A stretch of 64,000 nucleotides of DNA, from contig NZ_RQHW01000047.1 in the NCBI RefSeq assembly GCF_004770995.1, positions 620,001-684,000 of the forward strand. Reading direction: 5' to 3'. The stretch is from Leptospira idonii (GTDB taxonomy: Bacteria; Spirochaetota; Leptospiria; Leptospirales; Leptospiraceae). Below the pieces are notes generated by a model, which was not told where the DNA came from, ran no database searches, and was given only the letters and a program-made list of their open reading frames with translations. How positions within the stretch are numbered: position 1 is the first letter of the stretch; every line of letters starts with the position of its first letter. Shown in pieces: positions 26,884 through 36,237 of the stretch. Both the position numbers and the translations under genes were made by a program.

Positions 26884-29733
26884 TTACTTATGTGTTCTAG
26901 TGAAGACCCCGTCCCAATCGGAGCCAGGAGGAGAAAGTTTATATTCCAAACATCTTTCGATTATGACATGACTTGCTTTGTCTTTTTTGCCTTTTGCCGC
27001 TTCCGCTTGTTGAAACAAGGAAACAGCTTTATCCCAGTCTTGGTTCAAGTAAGAGGAAAAACCCGCTTCATAAAGCTGTGCGGACTCGGCAACTTGAGAA
27101 GAAATTTGAGAACGGTAACCTACCAGTTCGTGTATTTTAACAGGTTCATTTTTTCCTTTTACACGCACCAAATCCACATAACGAGTCAGCATCTCCGCAC
27201 CTACTTCGTTACAAATAGCATCCGTGATGAGAATGTTCACTCCGTAGTCTTTTCCTGCGGCTTCCAAACGTGCCGCCAAATTGACAGTGTCCCCCATCAT
27301 AGTATAAGAAGCTAGAGCATCCGTTCCCATAAAACCGACCTTAGCCGGTCCGGCATTCAAACCGATCCTTGCATCCATTCCTTGTGCTTCTTTGGAATAA
27401 AGATTATGCCTAGTCCAATACTTACGCAGTTCTTCCAATTTCTGAACCATATCCACACTGGCACGAGCGGCTTTCAATTGATGGTCTTGAACGGAAACAG
27501 GAGCATTGAAGATTCCTACGATGGCATCCCCGATGTATTTATCCAAAACACCTTCGTGTTGTTTCAAGATCAATGTCATAGCGGAAAGATATTCATTGAG
27601 AAGAGCTGCAAGATCCGCGGACTTCAACTGTTCGGAGATTGTGGAAAAACTGGCAACATCGGAAAAGAATGCGGTGATCATGGTTTCAGATCCCCTCTTT
27701 AACGCAGCTAAGTCGACCATCGCCTCCTGAACCACCACAGGATCGATCATACTTCCCAAAATGTTTTTTACCTTTTCCCTTTCCTCCAGACCGTGACCCA
27801 TGTCGATGAAGTATCTGGTAAGAAGCCCCACCTCGTCTTTGGTCGTAGGTTTGATGGGAACTCGAAAATTTCCTTTGGCGATTTCGAGTGTAGCAGTTAA
27901 CAACTGTAATACCGGCTTAGTGATCGTTTTGGAAAAGAAGAATACGAAGATGAGTGCGGAACAAAGCCCGATTCCCATAATGTAAAGATTGGTTCTTTGG
28001 CTTTTGTAAACGTCCTCAAATGCCTTATCCTCTGAAACGAGAGTGATGACGCCTGTATCCGCAAAACCGATTTTCTGAAAAGAACCTAAGTATTGAGCAT
28101 TCAATTCTTGATCGAAATAACTGCTCTGACCGTTATTGGTAGGATTCGTCACCATCGACCTCACGATCGGCATGGAGGAAAGATTGGTCGCAGCTAAAAT
28201 CAAATCTTCTTTAGGATGGGCGATTACAACACCTTGACCGTTCACCATAAAAGTGGTTTCGATCCCTCTATCCTGAAAGGCTCCTATGATTTTGCTGAGT
28301 TTGATGACCATCACAAGGACGTTGTCCAACTCCCCGTTTTCGGAAGTGGGAATTGCGATTGCAAAAGAAGGTTCTTGGAACCCTGGACTGGAATTTAAAA
28401 GTACGGATTGTCCGTTGAAAGCTTCGCTCAATGCTTCTTTATTTCTCAGAACTACATTATGAAAGTCTTCTTCCGTCACGGAGGATTGTTTCAATTCCTC
28501 CTCGTTGAACACTTCTTTCTTCATTCTAAGCTCGTTGCCTTGTTTTTCAAAAATCCCCATATAAATAAACTCACGGTCGTTTTTGAAAAAAGTCTTCAAA
28601 AGCATCTTTCTTTGATCTTCGGGAAGACCTTGGGAAGTGAGTGTAATCGCAATTTGGCGGCCTTTTTCGACGGAACTCAATACGTCCGATTTCACCTTTA
28701 GTCCAACGATTTCCGCCAATCTTAAGTTATTTGCTCTTAACTGAAGCTCTGCGGTTTGTTTAAAATAATAGGATGCGAAAAAAATGATCGTGGATACGGA
28801 TAAAACGAATAAAAGAGAGATCACTCCCATCATTTTCAATTGAAGAGAAAACTTCGTTTGGACATTTCCGGAATTCAAAGGAAGAGATTCAGAGTGAGCT
28901 TCTTGTTTTGAAGTCGTAGAAGGAGGAATTACTTTCGCCTCTTCCTTCACGGCCGAGGAAGGTTCTTCCTTAGAGGCTGGGGTTTCCACTTTGGAAACTT
29001 CAGGTTCAGGAACAACAAAGGCATTCTCCACCATACTGGCGTTTGCTTCTATTTCTTCCGCTTCCGATTTTCTAGCAGGTTTTTCTTCGATGACTACCGC
29101 CTGTGAAGAAACTACCTCGGAAGGCTTTGTTTCTGAAACGACTGAAATCGGATTTTTCTTTTCCTGAACGGAAATGGAAGGAGAAGATTCGTTTTTTACA
29201 GATTGATTGGGTACGGAAGAGCCGCAGATCAGAATCGGAGGAGGATTAAAAAATAAGGAATGTTTTTCGGGAGCCACTCGTTTCATCGTCTTATGAAACT
29301 CGTTTAGGGTTTGGTATTTTTCACCGATCAACCCGAATCGTTTGGCAATGGTTTCCCAACTCTCTTCCTGTGAGGAGGAAAGCAAAATTTTTGCAAATTC
29401 TAATCTTGCAGTTTCTTCCTCTTCCGAAGAAACGAGGACGGTAATATTTTTCCCGGATAAATTTTGTTTCCAAGCCAAAGCAACACTGGAAACGGAATCG
29501 AAATCATTAGAAAAATAGAAAGGATATTCGATATGTTGCACATGATTCGGAATTCCCCAAAGAGGACTTCCGAATCGAAATTCTTTTCCTATTGTAAGCG
29601 TTCTGGATTGCAGAAAACAGTAGAGTCCCTGAGACCAATTCCAAGTTTCTAAGGCCTGAGGAGACCTATCCCAAACAAGGAAGCGAATTTTTGACCCGCT
29701 GACAAAGGGAATTTCTGGAGAAATTTCTAACAT
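26884..29733 (-). CDS. Membrane adenylate/guanylate cyclase with extracellular sensor and HAMP domain
   Basis: A class III nucleotide cyclase of 949 residues. An unusual N-terminal ~180-residue domain, probably cytosolic, is joined by a long P/E/S-rich linker to a first membrane helix near 306-327. A Cache-like sensor is followed by a second helix (LYIMGIGLCSALIFVFFF), a HAMP domain, and the cyclase domain with AFFSDVASFSTISEQ and DKYIGDAIVGIFNAP supplying the two metal Asp residues, then GMDARIGLNAGPAKVGFMG and MMGDTVNLAARLEAAG. Catalytic residues look intact. ATP versus GTP choice is not certain; the lysine of DKYIGD favours ATP. It is the first gene before the FecR-like gene. Confidence 0.92.
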   Translation of the reverse strand: MLEISPEIPFVSGSKIRFLVWDRSPQALETWNWSQGLYCFLQSRTLTIGKEFRFGSPLWGIPNHVQHIEYPFYFSNDFDSVSSVALAWKQNLSGKNITVLVSSEEEETARLEFAKILLSSSQEESWETIAKRFGLIGEKYQTLNEFHKTMKRVAPEKHSLFFNPPPILICGSSVPNQSVKNESSPSISVQEKKNPISVVSETKPSEVVSSQAVVIEEKPARKSEAEEIEANASMVENAFVVPEPEVSKVETPASKEEPSSAVKEEAKVIPPSTTSKQEAHSESLPLNSGNVQTKFSLQLKMMGVISLLFVLSVSTIIFFASYYFKQTAELQLRANNLRLAEIVGLKVKSDVLSSVEKGRQIAITLTSQGLPEDQRKMLLKTFFKNDREFIYMGIFEKQGNELRMKKEVFNEEELKQSSVTEEDFHNVVLRNKEALSEAFNGQSVLLNSSPGFQEPSFAIAIPTSENGELDNVLVMVIKLSKIIGAFQDRGIETTFMVNGQGVVIAHPKEDLILAATNLSSMPIVRSMVTNPTNNGQSSYFDQELNAQYLGSFQKIGFADTGVITLVSEDKAFEDVYKSQRTNLYIMGIGLCSALIFVFFFSKTITKPVLQLLTATLEIAKGNFRVPIKPTTKDEVGLLTRYFIDMGHGLEEREKVKNILGSMIDPVVVQEAMVDLAALKRGSETMITAFFSDVASFSTISEQLKSADLAALLNEYLSAMTLILKQHEGVLDKYIGDAIVGIFNAPVSVQDHQLKAARASVDMVQKLEELRKYWTRHNLYSKEAQGMDARIGLNAGPAKVGFMGTDALASYTMMGDTVNLAARLEAAGKDYGVNILITDAICNEVGAEMLTRYVDLVRVKGKNEPVKIHELVGYRSQISSQVAESAQLYEAGFSSYLNQDWDKAVSLFQQAEAAKGKKDKASHVIIERCLEYKLSPPGSDWDGVFTRTHK

Positions 29734-29783
29734 ATCATTTTTAGTATCGACTGATTGAGCGATTTAATCGATTCCATTTCTAT

Positions 29784-30554
29784 ATGAAATTTCTTACCTT
29801 AAATTGCAACGGAATTCGTTCGGCAAGTTCAAAAGGTTTACTCGATTTAATTCGTAAGGAAAAACCTGATGTTTTTGCCTTTCAGGAGACAAAAGCCCCT
29901 CTTTCCGAAATCCAAAAGCCCCATTGGGCGGAAATGGGATACGAATCCTATGCCTGTATTGCGGAAAAGCCTGGGTACAGCGGGGTGGCAGTCTTCACTA
30001 AGGAAAAGCCTAAATCTGTGGAAGTCGGCTACGGAGGGGGAATTTTTCTATCGGAAGGAAGATCTGTTTTATTAGAATATTCTAATTTTATATTTTGGAA
30101 TATTTATTTCCCCTCCGGAACAAGCGGAGAGGAAAGGCAAAAAATCAAATACGAGTTTTTAAACGAAGTGGACGAATTAGTCAAAAAATTGAAAAAAAAG
30201 AAAAAACCGCTTCTGATCTGCGGGGATGTGAACATTGCCCACAAAGAAATAGACATCCATAACCCGAAAGGGAACGAAAAGAACAGCGGATTTTTGCCGG
30301 AAGAAAGAGCCTGGATGACCCGGTTTCTGGAATCAGGAATGATCGATTGTTTTAGGGAAATTCATCCCGATAAAAAAGATCTCTACAGTTGGTGGACCTA
30401 TCGCTTTCAAGCGAGAAAAAATAACAAAGGCTGGAGAATCGACTATTTCCTTGGAAGCAAATCCTTACTGCCTATGATAAAGAAAGCAAACATCGTAAAC
30501 GAACCTGCTCTTTCCGATCATGCTCCAGTTACCTTGGAAATCCAATTCACTTGA
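29784..30554 (+). CDS. xth: Exodeoxyribonuclease III (AP endonuclease)
   Basis: This enzyme cuts DNA at abasic sites and removes damaged 3' ends in base-excision repair. The 256 residues match the family. Conserved segments are LNCNGIRSASSKGL, FAFQETKAP (metal Glu), YSGVAVFTKEKP, ICGDVNIAHKEIDIHNP (catalytic Asp/Asn), FLPEERAWM, SWWTYRFQARKNNKGWRIDYFL and SDHAPVTLE (catalytic Asp-His). It is divergent from the cyclase gene across 50 bases and followed closely by a LEA-domain lipoprotein on the same strand. Cytosolic. High confidence. Confidence 0.97.
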   Translation: MKFLTLNCNGIRSASSKGLLDLIRKEKPDVFAFQETKAPLSEIQKPHWAEMGYESYACIAEKPGYSGVAVFTKEKPKSVEVGYGGGIFLSEGRSVLLEYSNFIFWNIYFPSGTSGEERQKIKYEFLNEVDELVKKLKKKKKPLLICGDVNIAHKEIDIHNPKGNEKNSGFLPEERAWMTRFLESGMIDCFREIHPDKKDLYSWWTYRFQARKNNKGWRIDYFLGSKSLLPMIKKANIVNEPALSDHAPVTLEIQFT

Positions 30555-30585
30555 CAAAGAAATTTATTTAGGAGCTTATGTTGTC

Positions 30586-31566
30586 ATGAAACGCATTCTT
30601 AGCCTGTTATTCCTTCTTCTAACATCCATCAACTGCTCGATTCTGGGAGTTTTACAAGACAGAGTTCCCCGCCCTGAATTCAGTTTCGAATCCTTGAGCA
30701 TCAAAGAAATTACACTAACAGACATTACGTTAAAAATGGTTACTTCCGTAGAAAATCCGTATCCGGTAGGGCTTCCCAAATCCCTTTTGGAAATGGATCT
30801 AAAAATAGAAGGAACCAATCTTTCTCATATCTCGACAGACTTGGGAGAAATCGAATCCAAAAAATCAAAACAACTTCCTTTCGAAATTAAAATCAAATAT
30901 GATGATTTGCTGAAGTTGTATCAAAAAGTTCCCGGAAAATCATTGTTATCCGTTATGGTTGATGGAAATCTGAAGGTTCCGGTTCCTGCTTCTATTCCCT
31001 TAGTGGGAGGCCAACCGATGAGTTTCGCATTCCAAAAAAGCAGAGAAATTCCGGCAGTTCTTCCTTCCGTAGACATCAAAAACTTTAAGATCCTAATGCC
31101 TAGCAAAGAGGAAATCACTTCTTCTGCAAATACAGGAACGATGGCAAATACAGCAGTCAGCTTTTTAGAAGGTCTTCTTTCCGGCAAATCGACCACTCAA
31201 TCCGCAAAATCGGCAGCAAGTGCCGGTTTATCTGGACTTAATTTGGATCTAAATACAGAATTCGATCTGAACTTTCAAAACAAAGCGGCTTCCGAGTTGA
31301 TGTTCCAAGGTTTAAACTACGATTTAAAGTTAGGCGGGGAAAAATTTCTAGCAGGTGCTCCTAAAGAAATCATCAATAACGGAAAAGAATCCATCATTAA
31401 AGTGAAAACGGCTTTCCCTGTAGCATCTATCAGTTCCGGTCTTTACAAAACCATTCAATCTAAATCGGCAGGATTCGATTTGAACGGAAACTCAGGACTG
31501 AAAGTTCCGGGACTCAACGAGTCGATGAACTTTAATTATACGAAAAACGGGAAATTCTCTTGGTAA
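30586..31566 (+). CDS. Lipoprotein with LEA type 2 (WHy) domains
   Basis: A protein of 326 residues from ATG 30586 (an earlier start at 30520 would overlap exonuclease III and lacks a signal peptide). The leader RILSLLFLLLTSINCS ends in a cysteine fitting a spirochaetal lipobox. The mature part has strands such as LTDITLKMVTSVENPYPVGL and MDLKIEGTNLSHISTDLGEI, the hallmarks of LEA_2/WHy domains, and VPVPASIPLVGG is typical as well. A second copy of the same fold appears in the C-terminal half (FDLNFQNKAASELMFQGLNY). GGAG at 30571-30574 precedes the ATG. LEA_2 proteins are often stress-related, but the bacterial role is unclear. Confidence 0.85.
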   Translation: MKRILSLLFLLLTSINCSILGVLQDRVPRPEFSFESLSIKEITLTDITLKMVTSVENPYPVGLPKSLLEMDLKIEGTNLSHISTDLGEIESKKSKQLPFEIKIKYDDLLKLYQKVPGKSLLSVMVDGNLKVPVPASIPLVGGQPMSFAFQKSREIPAVLPSVDIKNFKILMPSKEEITSSANTGTMANTAVSFLEGLLSGKSTTQSAKSAASAGLSGLNLDLNTEFDLNFQNKAASELMFQGLNYDLKLGGEKFLAGAPKEIINNGKESIIKVKTAFPVASISSGLYKTIQSKSAGFDLNGNSGLKVPGLNESMNFNYTKNGKFSW

Positions 31567-31573
31567 TTTTTCT

Positions 31574-32647
31574 TTGAGGAAAAAACTTCAACTTTTTTTA
31601 ACTCTATTTTATATCTCCTCTTCCCTATCCGCATTCGATCATTGGGAAGAGGAGCCTCCCCGCATCCGCGATCCTCTTCTCAAAGAAAAACAATTGAAAG
31701 CGATCGATCCGGATGCAAGAGAAGGTTCTTTTTCTCAAAGAAGAACTTTCGGGCCTCGTTACTTTCGACTGTATCCAGGTGTGAAGTTCGAAAGCACAAA
31801 CCTGCATATCAAAGGCCCTTCCGGCAACGCAATCATGTCCCAAAGTTCTTTGGGAGAAGTTCAGTTTTCTTTCGATTTAAAAACCCCCGACTGGCAGTTT
31901 ACGGAATGGTTCGGAGCGACTTTACTCTTTCGCAATTCGGAGTATACTCTTAACCGCCAAACAGTGGAAAAACCATTAGGAAGTAATACAAATCTAGCAA
32001 GTTCCCCCGGTTCCTCCAGCAGCTCTTCCGATTCGAATACGGAAAGAGTCAATTTGGGAACCAGAATCAAAGGATTCCAAAGTTTCGCAATTCCCACAGT
32101 TTATTTTGGAAAAAAAGGAATCGATCATTTCCGAATCGGACTGGGCGCAGGGCCGGGAACCATAAGCATGAGAGGAAACTTCGATGCCAATCCGATCGCA
32201 AGGATCATGTATCCTCTTTTACTCGCCAATCCAAACGACAATTTAATCAATTTATTAGGTTATAATGCTGCATTCGGAGGTCTTCAGCAAGATCCCATCC
32301 AATCCTCTTTGTTGTTGAATTTAAGTTCGGGAGACAACCTAACACTCTATGGTCTTTATTCAATGGCAAAAGGGGATTTCACGATAGGAGATCCTTTTGT
32401 CACTTTCGCAGCATTGGCTTTGAACAAAAACCTCACTCCTTTCGAAGTGATCACCCTATCGAATATCTCCAGAACGGAAGTTTCGATAGCCAGAGCAAGG
32501 GCATTCGTGTGGCAGTTGTTTTGGGAGGTGCCTATGGGAGATCTGAACTTAAGACTTTCCTTCGGAGGTCCCATTTTGAACATCGGGAACTATAAGGCGG
32601 AATTCAGGAACTTTGACCTAACATTGTACATGCCGATCGATTTTTAA
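31574..32647 (+). CDS. Predicted outer-membrane protein of unknown function
   Basis: A 357-residue protein starting at TTG 31574, 7 bases after the LEA lipoprotein stop, so translation is probably coupled. The leader KLQLFLTLFYISSSLSAFD is a signal peptide. The mature part alternates polar and aromatic residues in strand-like stretches (FTEWFGATLLFRNSEYTLNR, FRIGLGAGPGTISMRG, NLRLSFGGPILNIGNY) and ends in an aromatic residue (YMPIDF), as expected for beta-barrel outer-membrane proteins. A serine-rich spacer (SSPGSSSSSSDSNTE) sits near residue 150. No family recognised. Confidence 0.7.
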   Translation: MRKKLQLFLTLFYISSSLSAFDHWEEEPPRIRDPLLKEKQLKAIDPDAREGSFSQRRTFGPRYFRLYPGVKFESTNLHIKGPSGNAIMSQSSLGEVQFSFDLKTPDWQFTEWFGATLLFRNSEYTLNRQTVEKPLGSNTNLASSPGSSSSSSDSNTERVNLGTRIKGFQSFAIPTVYFGKKGIDHFRIGLGAGPGTISMRGNFDANPIARIMYPLLLANPNDNLINLLGYNAAFGGLQQDPIQSSLLLNLSSGDNLTLYGLYSMAKGDFTIGDPFVTFAALALNKNLTPFEVITLSNISRTEVSIARARAFVWQLFWEVPMGDLNLRLSFGGPILNIGNYKAEFRNFDLTLYMPIDF

Positions 32648-33378
32648 AAAGTTTTCTCCCTTTTCAGTTTTTCATCCGCCTGCGTTTTCTTCAAAAGAGT
32701 CGTCCAATATCCGTTAGGTTGATAGGTCAAGATCTTATCTCTGATCTGCCAGGCTGCTCCTTTACGTGTGGTTTCATAAGGGCCGAAAAAATGATTCCAA
32801 TCTTCGTCGTAACCCTTCTCTATCACATGTTGAAGACCGTCGATGATCATTCCTGATTCGGAGACACCTAATACTCCTGCAAATTTTGCCTTACCTTCCT
32901 CCACATGAATCGGGAGAAGAGGAAAGGTGACAGCGGATTTGACAGAAAAATAAACAGGAACGGTATAAGTAACTCGGTTCGCACCGCTTCCACTGGAACG
33001 GGTTTCCATATAACCGTATCTGACCATCGCATACTTTTTGTTTGTGGGAAGAGATGTGATTCCGAAATAAATTCCTTCCGTATCGCTGATCACTACATCT
33101 TTTGCGGTAAGAGGTAAAGAATACCCGATTTCAGAAAAGGTTCCGTCCTGCTTTTCTTCGATTTCCCGAAACAGAAAAAAATCTTTGCGATAGGTGGTAT
33201 AATGAAAAGGGTCTCTTACTCCGAAACTGATCTTTCCGTGAAAATGAACCATTCCGAAAAGAACCAAACCCGGGTTCTCTCCCACAAAAGGTTCCGGAAT
33301 GATGGAAATCGTTGAACAATTTAAGATAAAAAAAACGATCCAAGGAAAGAATGCGAATTTTCTTTTCGCAGATGACAT
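32644..33378 (-). CDS. Hypothetical lipoprotein
   Basis: A 244-residue protein with a hydrophobic leader (KFAFFPWIVFFILNC) that ends in a cysteine resembling a lipobox. The mature region is strand-rich with no recognised catalytic motif. Its stop codon overlaps that of the convergent outer-membrane candidate (TTAA at 32644-32647). The gene follows another lipoprotein by a single base on the same strand, suggesting a shared transcript from mgtE onward. Function unknown. Confidence 0.7.
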   Translation of the reverse strand: MSSAKRKFAFFPWIVFFILNCSTISIIPEPFVGENPGLVLFGMVHFHGKISFGVRDPFHYTTYRKDFFLFREIEEKQDGTFSEIGYSLPLTAKDVVISDTEGIYFGITSLPTNKKYAMVRYGYMETRSSGSGANRVTYTVPVYFSVKSAVTFPLLPIHVEEGKAKFAGVLGVSESGMIIDGLQHVIEKGYDEDWNHFFGPYETTRKGAAWQIRDKILTYQPNGYWTTLLKKTQADEKLKREKTF

Positions 33379-34017
33379 TTATTTTTTCTTCTGTAACATT
33401 TGTTTGATTTCGTCCCTTGATTTTCCCGCATAAAGACGAATTTGATAATTGATCAAAAATTTAGTGACTAAAGGAAGACCGTCTTTGGAAAGATGTTCGT
33501 AATTCCATCTGGATGCATCGTTTTGGATGAGTTTGGCGATATCGTTGATCCTAGGAACTCTTCTGTCGAAAGAGATAGTCTCTAGTTTGCCTGTATTCGA
33601 GTTTAATCCGACAGTCACATAACCGTCGTCAACGAAGTTCAATAAATCGAAACGTTTCATTTCCTCTTTTGTCAGCTCGTCCCCGCCCGGATCTGGTTTT
33701 CTTTTGATTTTATCGCTGGAACGAATTTGACGCACCTGATATGTATCCGAACCCATGAACACTCTGTACAGCTCGTTCGGCATATCCGATTTTTTTTGGA
33801 AAAAAGGAACTTCTCCCGTTGAATTTTGAACCTCTTCCCCTTTCTCGTTGAAGATGATCTCACCCTCCCCTCCAGGAGGAGGCAAAAGATCGCCGACGAT
33901 TTTTTCGACTGCTTGCGATTCTGATACCGAACTTTGCTGTTGGGAGGATTTACAATTGGCAAGAATAGAAAGGGAAAATAGAAGAAATCCTAAGATTCGA
34001 AAGAAAGAGAGGTTCAT
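33379..34017 (-). CDS. Hypothetical lipoprotein with TonB-C-like region
   Basis: A 212-residue protein. ATG 34017 is chosen because it begins a good signal peptide (NLSFFRILGFLLFSLSILANC) with a lipobox-like LANC; upstream starts add a non-hydrophobic leader. A Q/S-rich linker follows (KSSQQQSSVSESQAV). The rest is mixed helix and strand, with VDDGYVTVGLNSNTGKLETI and VPRINDIAKLIQNDASRWNY, which vaguely recall TonB C-terminal proteins, but that is weak. It sits between mgtE and a second lipoprotein. Role unknown. Confidence 0.65.
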   Translation of the reverse strand: MNLSFFRILGFLLFSLSILANCKSSQQQSSVSESQAVEKIVGDLLPPPGGEGEIIFNEKGEEVQNSTGEVPFFQKKSDMPNELYRVFMGSDTYQVRQIRSSDKIKRKPDPGGDELTKEEMKRFDLLNFVDDGYVTVGLNSNTGKLETISFDRRVPRINDIAKLIQNDASRWNYEHLSKDGLPLVTKFLINYQIRLYAGKSRDEIKQMLQKKK

Positions 34018-34070
34018 TTGAAATAATTCTTTTGGCAATATGGGTTGTGGCAAGAATTTTACAGATAAAT

Positions 34071-35477
34071 TTAGCCGATCAGATAACGGGAAAACAGAGT
34101 CGCCAGTCCCAAAAAAAAGAAAAATCCGCAGACATCCGTCATTGCAGTCACGAAAATAGAGGAAGCTATGGCAGGATCAATCCGAACCGCTTTCAAAAGA
34201 ATCGGAACAAGAGAACCTGTCAAAGAAGCGACTAACATATTCACCAACATCGCAGCTCCCACCACTAGCCCCAGAACGGGATTTCCTTTGACTAAAAAAA
34301 TCATAGTGCCTGTGATCGATCCCAATACGAGACCGTTGAGACATCCGATCGTGAATTCTTTCCGAACCGCATCCCACCAGTTGGAAAAAGTAAGATCCCC
34401 TGTGGCGATATTGCGAATGACTACCGTCACGGATTGAGTTCCGGCATTTCCTCCCAGTCCTGCGACGATGGGCATCAAGGTGGCAAGCACCACGATTTGG
34501 GAAATCGTATCTTCGAAAAAGGCGACGACAGTGGAGGATAAAAATGCGGTCAGAAGATTTACGTTCAGCCAGATGATCCTTCTCTTTACGGATTGTAAGA
34601 TGGGAGTGGAAAGTCTTTCATCTTCCGAAACCCCCGCCATCCTTAAGATGTCTTCGGAAGCTTCCTCTTCTACGATCTCCAAAACATCGTCTAACGTGAT
34701 TCTGCCGATGATTCTACCTAAATCATCCACAACCGCAGTACTGACAAGGTCGTATTTCTTGAAAGACTTAGCGACCTCTTCCTGATCCGTATCATAATGA
34801 AAGGAATAAACGGAGTAATTCGTAATTTTAGAAATTTTAGTATTGATCGGAGTGAGGAAAAGATCTTTCAGAGGAATGAAACCTTTTAATACACCGTCTT
34901 CATCCGTTACGTAGATCTGATAGATGTCTTCGATTTCTTTCGCTTTTTTTCTTACGTTGATGATTCCCTTTCGGACATTATCACCTAACTTTGCAGTTGC
35001 GAAATCCTTGGACATAAGACGCCCTGCGCTCGATTCCCTAAATCCCAACTGGGAACGGATTTCAAAAGAGTCAGATTTACTGAGTTTGGAAAGAACCTGA
35101 TCTCTTCTCTCCGGAGTCAAAAAAGATAATAAATAAGTGGTTTCGTCCGTCTCGTTGAAATCCAAAGTGAGGGAAATTTCATCGATGGAAAGTTCGTCCA
35201 GAAACTTGTCCAGACCCTCTTCTTCCATTTTGATCAAAGTATAGGATTGTTCTTCGTGAGACAGTAGCCTGAAAAGATAAAGAGATTCCTCCAAGGAAAG
35301 ATCTCTAAACAAAGTGGCGATATCGGCAGGGTGAGCACCCTCTAACATCGCTTTGAGGCTATTTTCGGAACCGCTTTGGATTTGATTACGAAGTTCTTCC
35401 AAGAACTCTTCGTAAGTCTCGCTTTCACGGTCAATTTTCAGCCTAAAAACCGTATCTTTCCTTGCTTCTTCTTCCAT
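34071..35477 (-). CDS. mgtE: Magnesium transporter MgtE
   Basis: MgtE is a Mg2+-gated channel of the inner membrane. The 468 residues show the usual order: an N-terminal helical superhelix (MLEGAHPADIATLFRDLSLE), a pair of CBS domains with YQIYVTDEDGVLKGFIPLKD and VSTAVVDDLGRIIGRITLDD, and five C-terminal membrane helices containing GLGGNAGTQSVTVVIRNIAT and the pore-region NMLVASLTGSLVPILLK. N-domain and CBS acidic residues that sense Mg2+ are present by eye. It is the first gene before two lipoproteins on the same strand and is divergent from the coiled-coil lipoprotein at 35543. I see no Mg riboswitch in the 65-base leader. Confidence 0.96.
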   Translation of the reverse strand: MEEEARKDTVFRLKIDRESETYEEFLEELRNQIQSGSENSLKAMLEGAHPADIATLFRDLSLEESLYLFRLLSHEEQSYTLIKMEEEGLDKFLDELSIDEISLTLDFNETDETTYLLSFLTPERRDQVLSKLSKSDSFEIRSQLGFRESSAGRLMSKDFATAKLGDNVRKGIINVRKKAKEIEDIYQIYVTDEDGVLKGFIPLKDLFLTPINTKISKITNYSVYSFHYDTDQEEVAKSFKKYDLVSTAVVDDLGRIIGRITLDDVLEIVEEEASEDILRMAGVSEDERLSTPILQSVKRRIIWLNVNLLTAFLSSTVVAFFEDTISQIVVLATLMPIVAGLGGNAGTQSVTVVIRNIATGDLTFSNWWDAVRKEFTIGCLNGLVLGSITGTMIFLVKGNPVLGLVVGAAMLVNMLVASLTGSLVPILLKAVRIDPAIASSIFVTAMTDVCGFFFFLGLATLFSRYLIG

Positions 35478-35542
35478 GGATCAGTTTTTTTCCTGAAATT
35501 TTACAATTGACGATTATGTCACCAAAAACTTAATCTCTGCTT

Positions 35543-36235
35543 ATGGCTTCTTACATTCGAATTTTTCATACAGTGGTTTTTCTCCTACTTGTTTTTTCTC
35601 AATGCGCCCTATTTGAACCAAAACTGAGCACCATTTCCGATACCTATGTTCGGGAAGAAGTCATGAATGAGGAACAAAAATCGGCCATTAAGGTGATCAA
35701 ACAAAGAATCATCACTCTTAAAAACGAAATTGCCACTCAGAAAAAGACAAATGAGATCACATCTCAATCTATCAAAATCTCCAAGGCGAAGATTGCAAAA
35801 CACACCTCTCAAAGAGACCTTCTCAAAGAGAAAGAAAAACTTTCTTTGATCAAAGACGAAAGTTCCAACGCAAAACGTTACTTAGATGAATCTCAAGCTG
35901 CCGACTTGGAAAAACAAAAAGAAGAAACAAGATACCTCACTTGGATTCAAAAAGAAAAAGAAGACATTGCTTTTCTCCAGATGAAAGAAGCGATGCTCTC
36001 CGAAAATATCGCTGAATTGGAATTGGTTCGTGCGGAAGTCGCAGTGAAATTTCAGGAGTCTCAGGGAAAAGTTCCTTCCGATCCTGAATTTGTAAAAAAA
36101 GAAATTTTCGAAACTCAATACAGCAGCCGTAAATCGGATTCCAGAAGAAAAACAACGGAATGGGAAAGAGTGAAAAATGAAGCAGCGAAACTTCCAAAAA
36201 TCAATTTGGAAGACACTTACGAAGAATCGAGGTAG
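35543..36235 (+). CDS. Coiled-coil lipoprotein
   Basis: A 230-residue protein with a signal peptide ending VVFLLLVFSQC, a lipobox-type cysteine. After about residue 45 the mature part is nearly continuous coiled coil (QKSAIKVIKQRIITLKNEIA, ESQAADLEKQKEETRYLTW). It precedes an OmpA-domain protein by 2 bases; that protein also begins with coiled coil, so the two might pair in the periplasm. No enzymatic motif. The family is not recognised, though coil-rich lipoproteins near OmpA genes are common in Leptospira. Confidence 0.75.
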   Translation: MASYIRIFHTVVFLLLVFSQCALFEPKLSTISDTYVREEVMNEEQKSAIKVIKQRIITLKNEIATQKKTNEITSQSIKISKAKIAKHTSQRDLLKEKEKLSLIKDESSNAKRYLDESQAADLEKQKEETRYLTWIQKEKEDIAFLQMKEAMLSENIAELELVRAEVAVKFQESQGKVPSDPEFVKKEIFETQYSSRKSDSRRKTTEWERVKNEAAKLPKINLEDTYEESR

Positions 36236-36237
36236 TT

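Noticed and set aside
34018..34053. Longer start for the lipoprotein ending at 33379
   Set aside because: The added residues are not hydrophobic and would bury the signal peptide.
35478..35542. Magnesium riboswitch before mgtE
   Set aside because: The leader is only 65 bases and shows no M-box-type structure.
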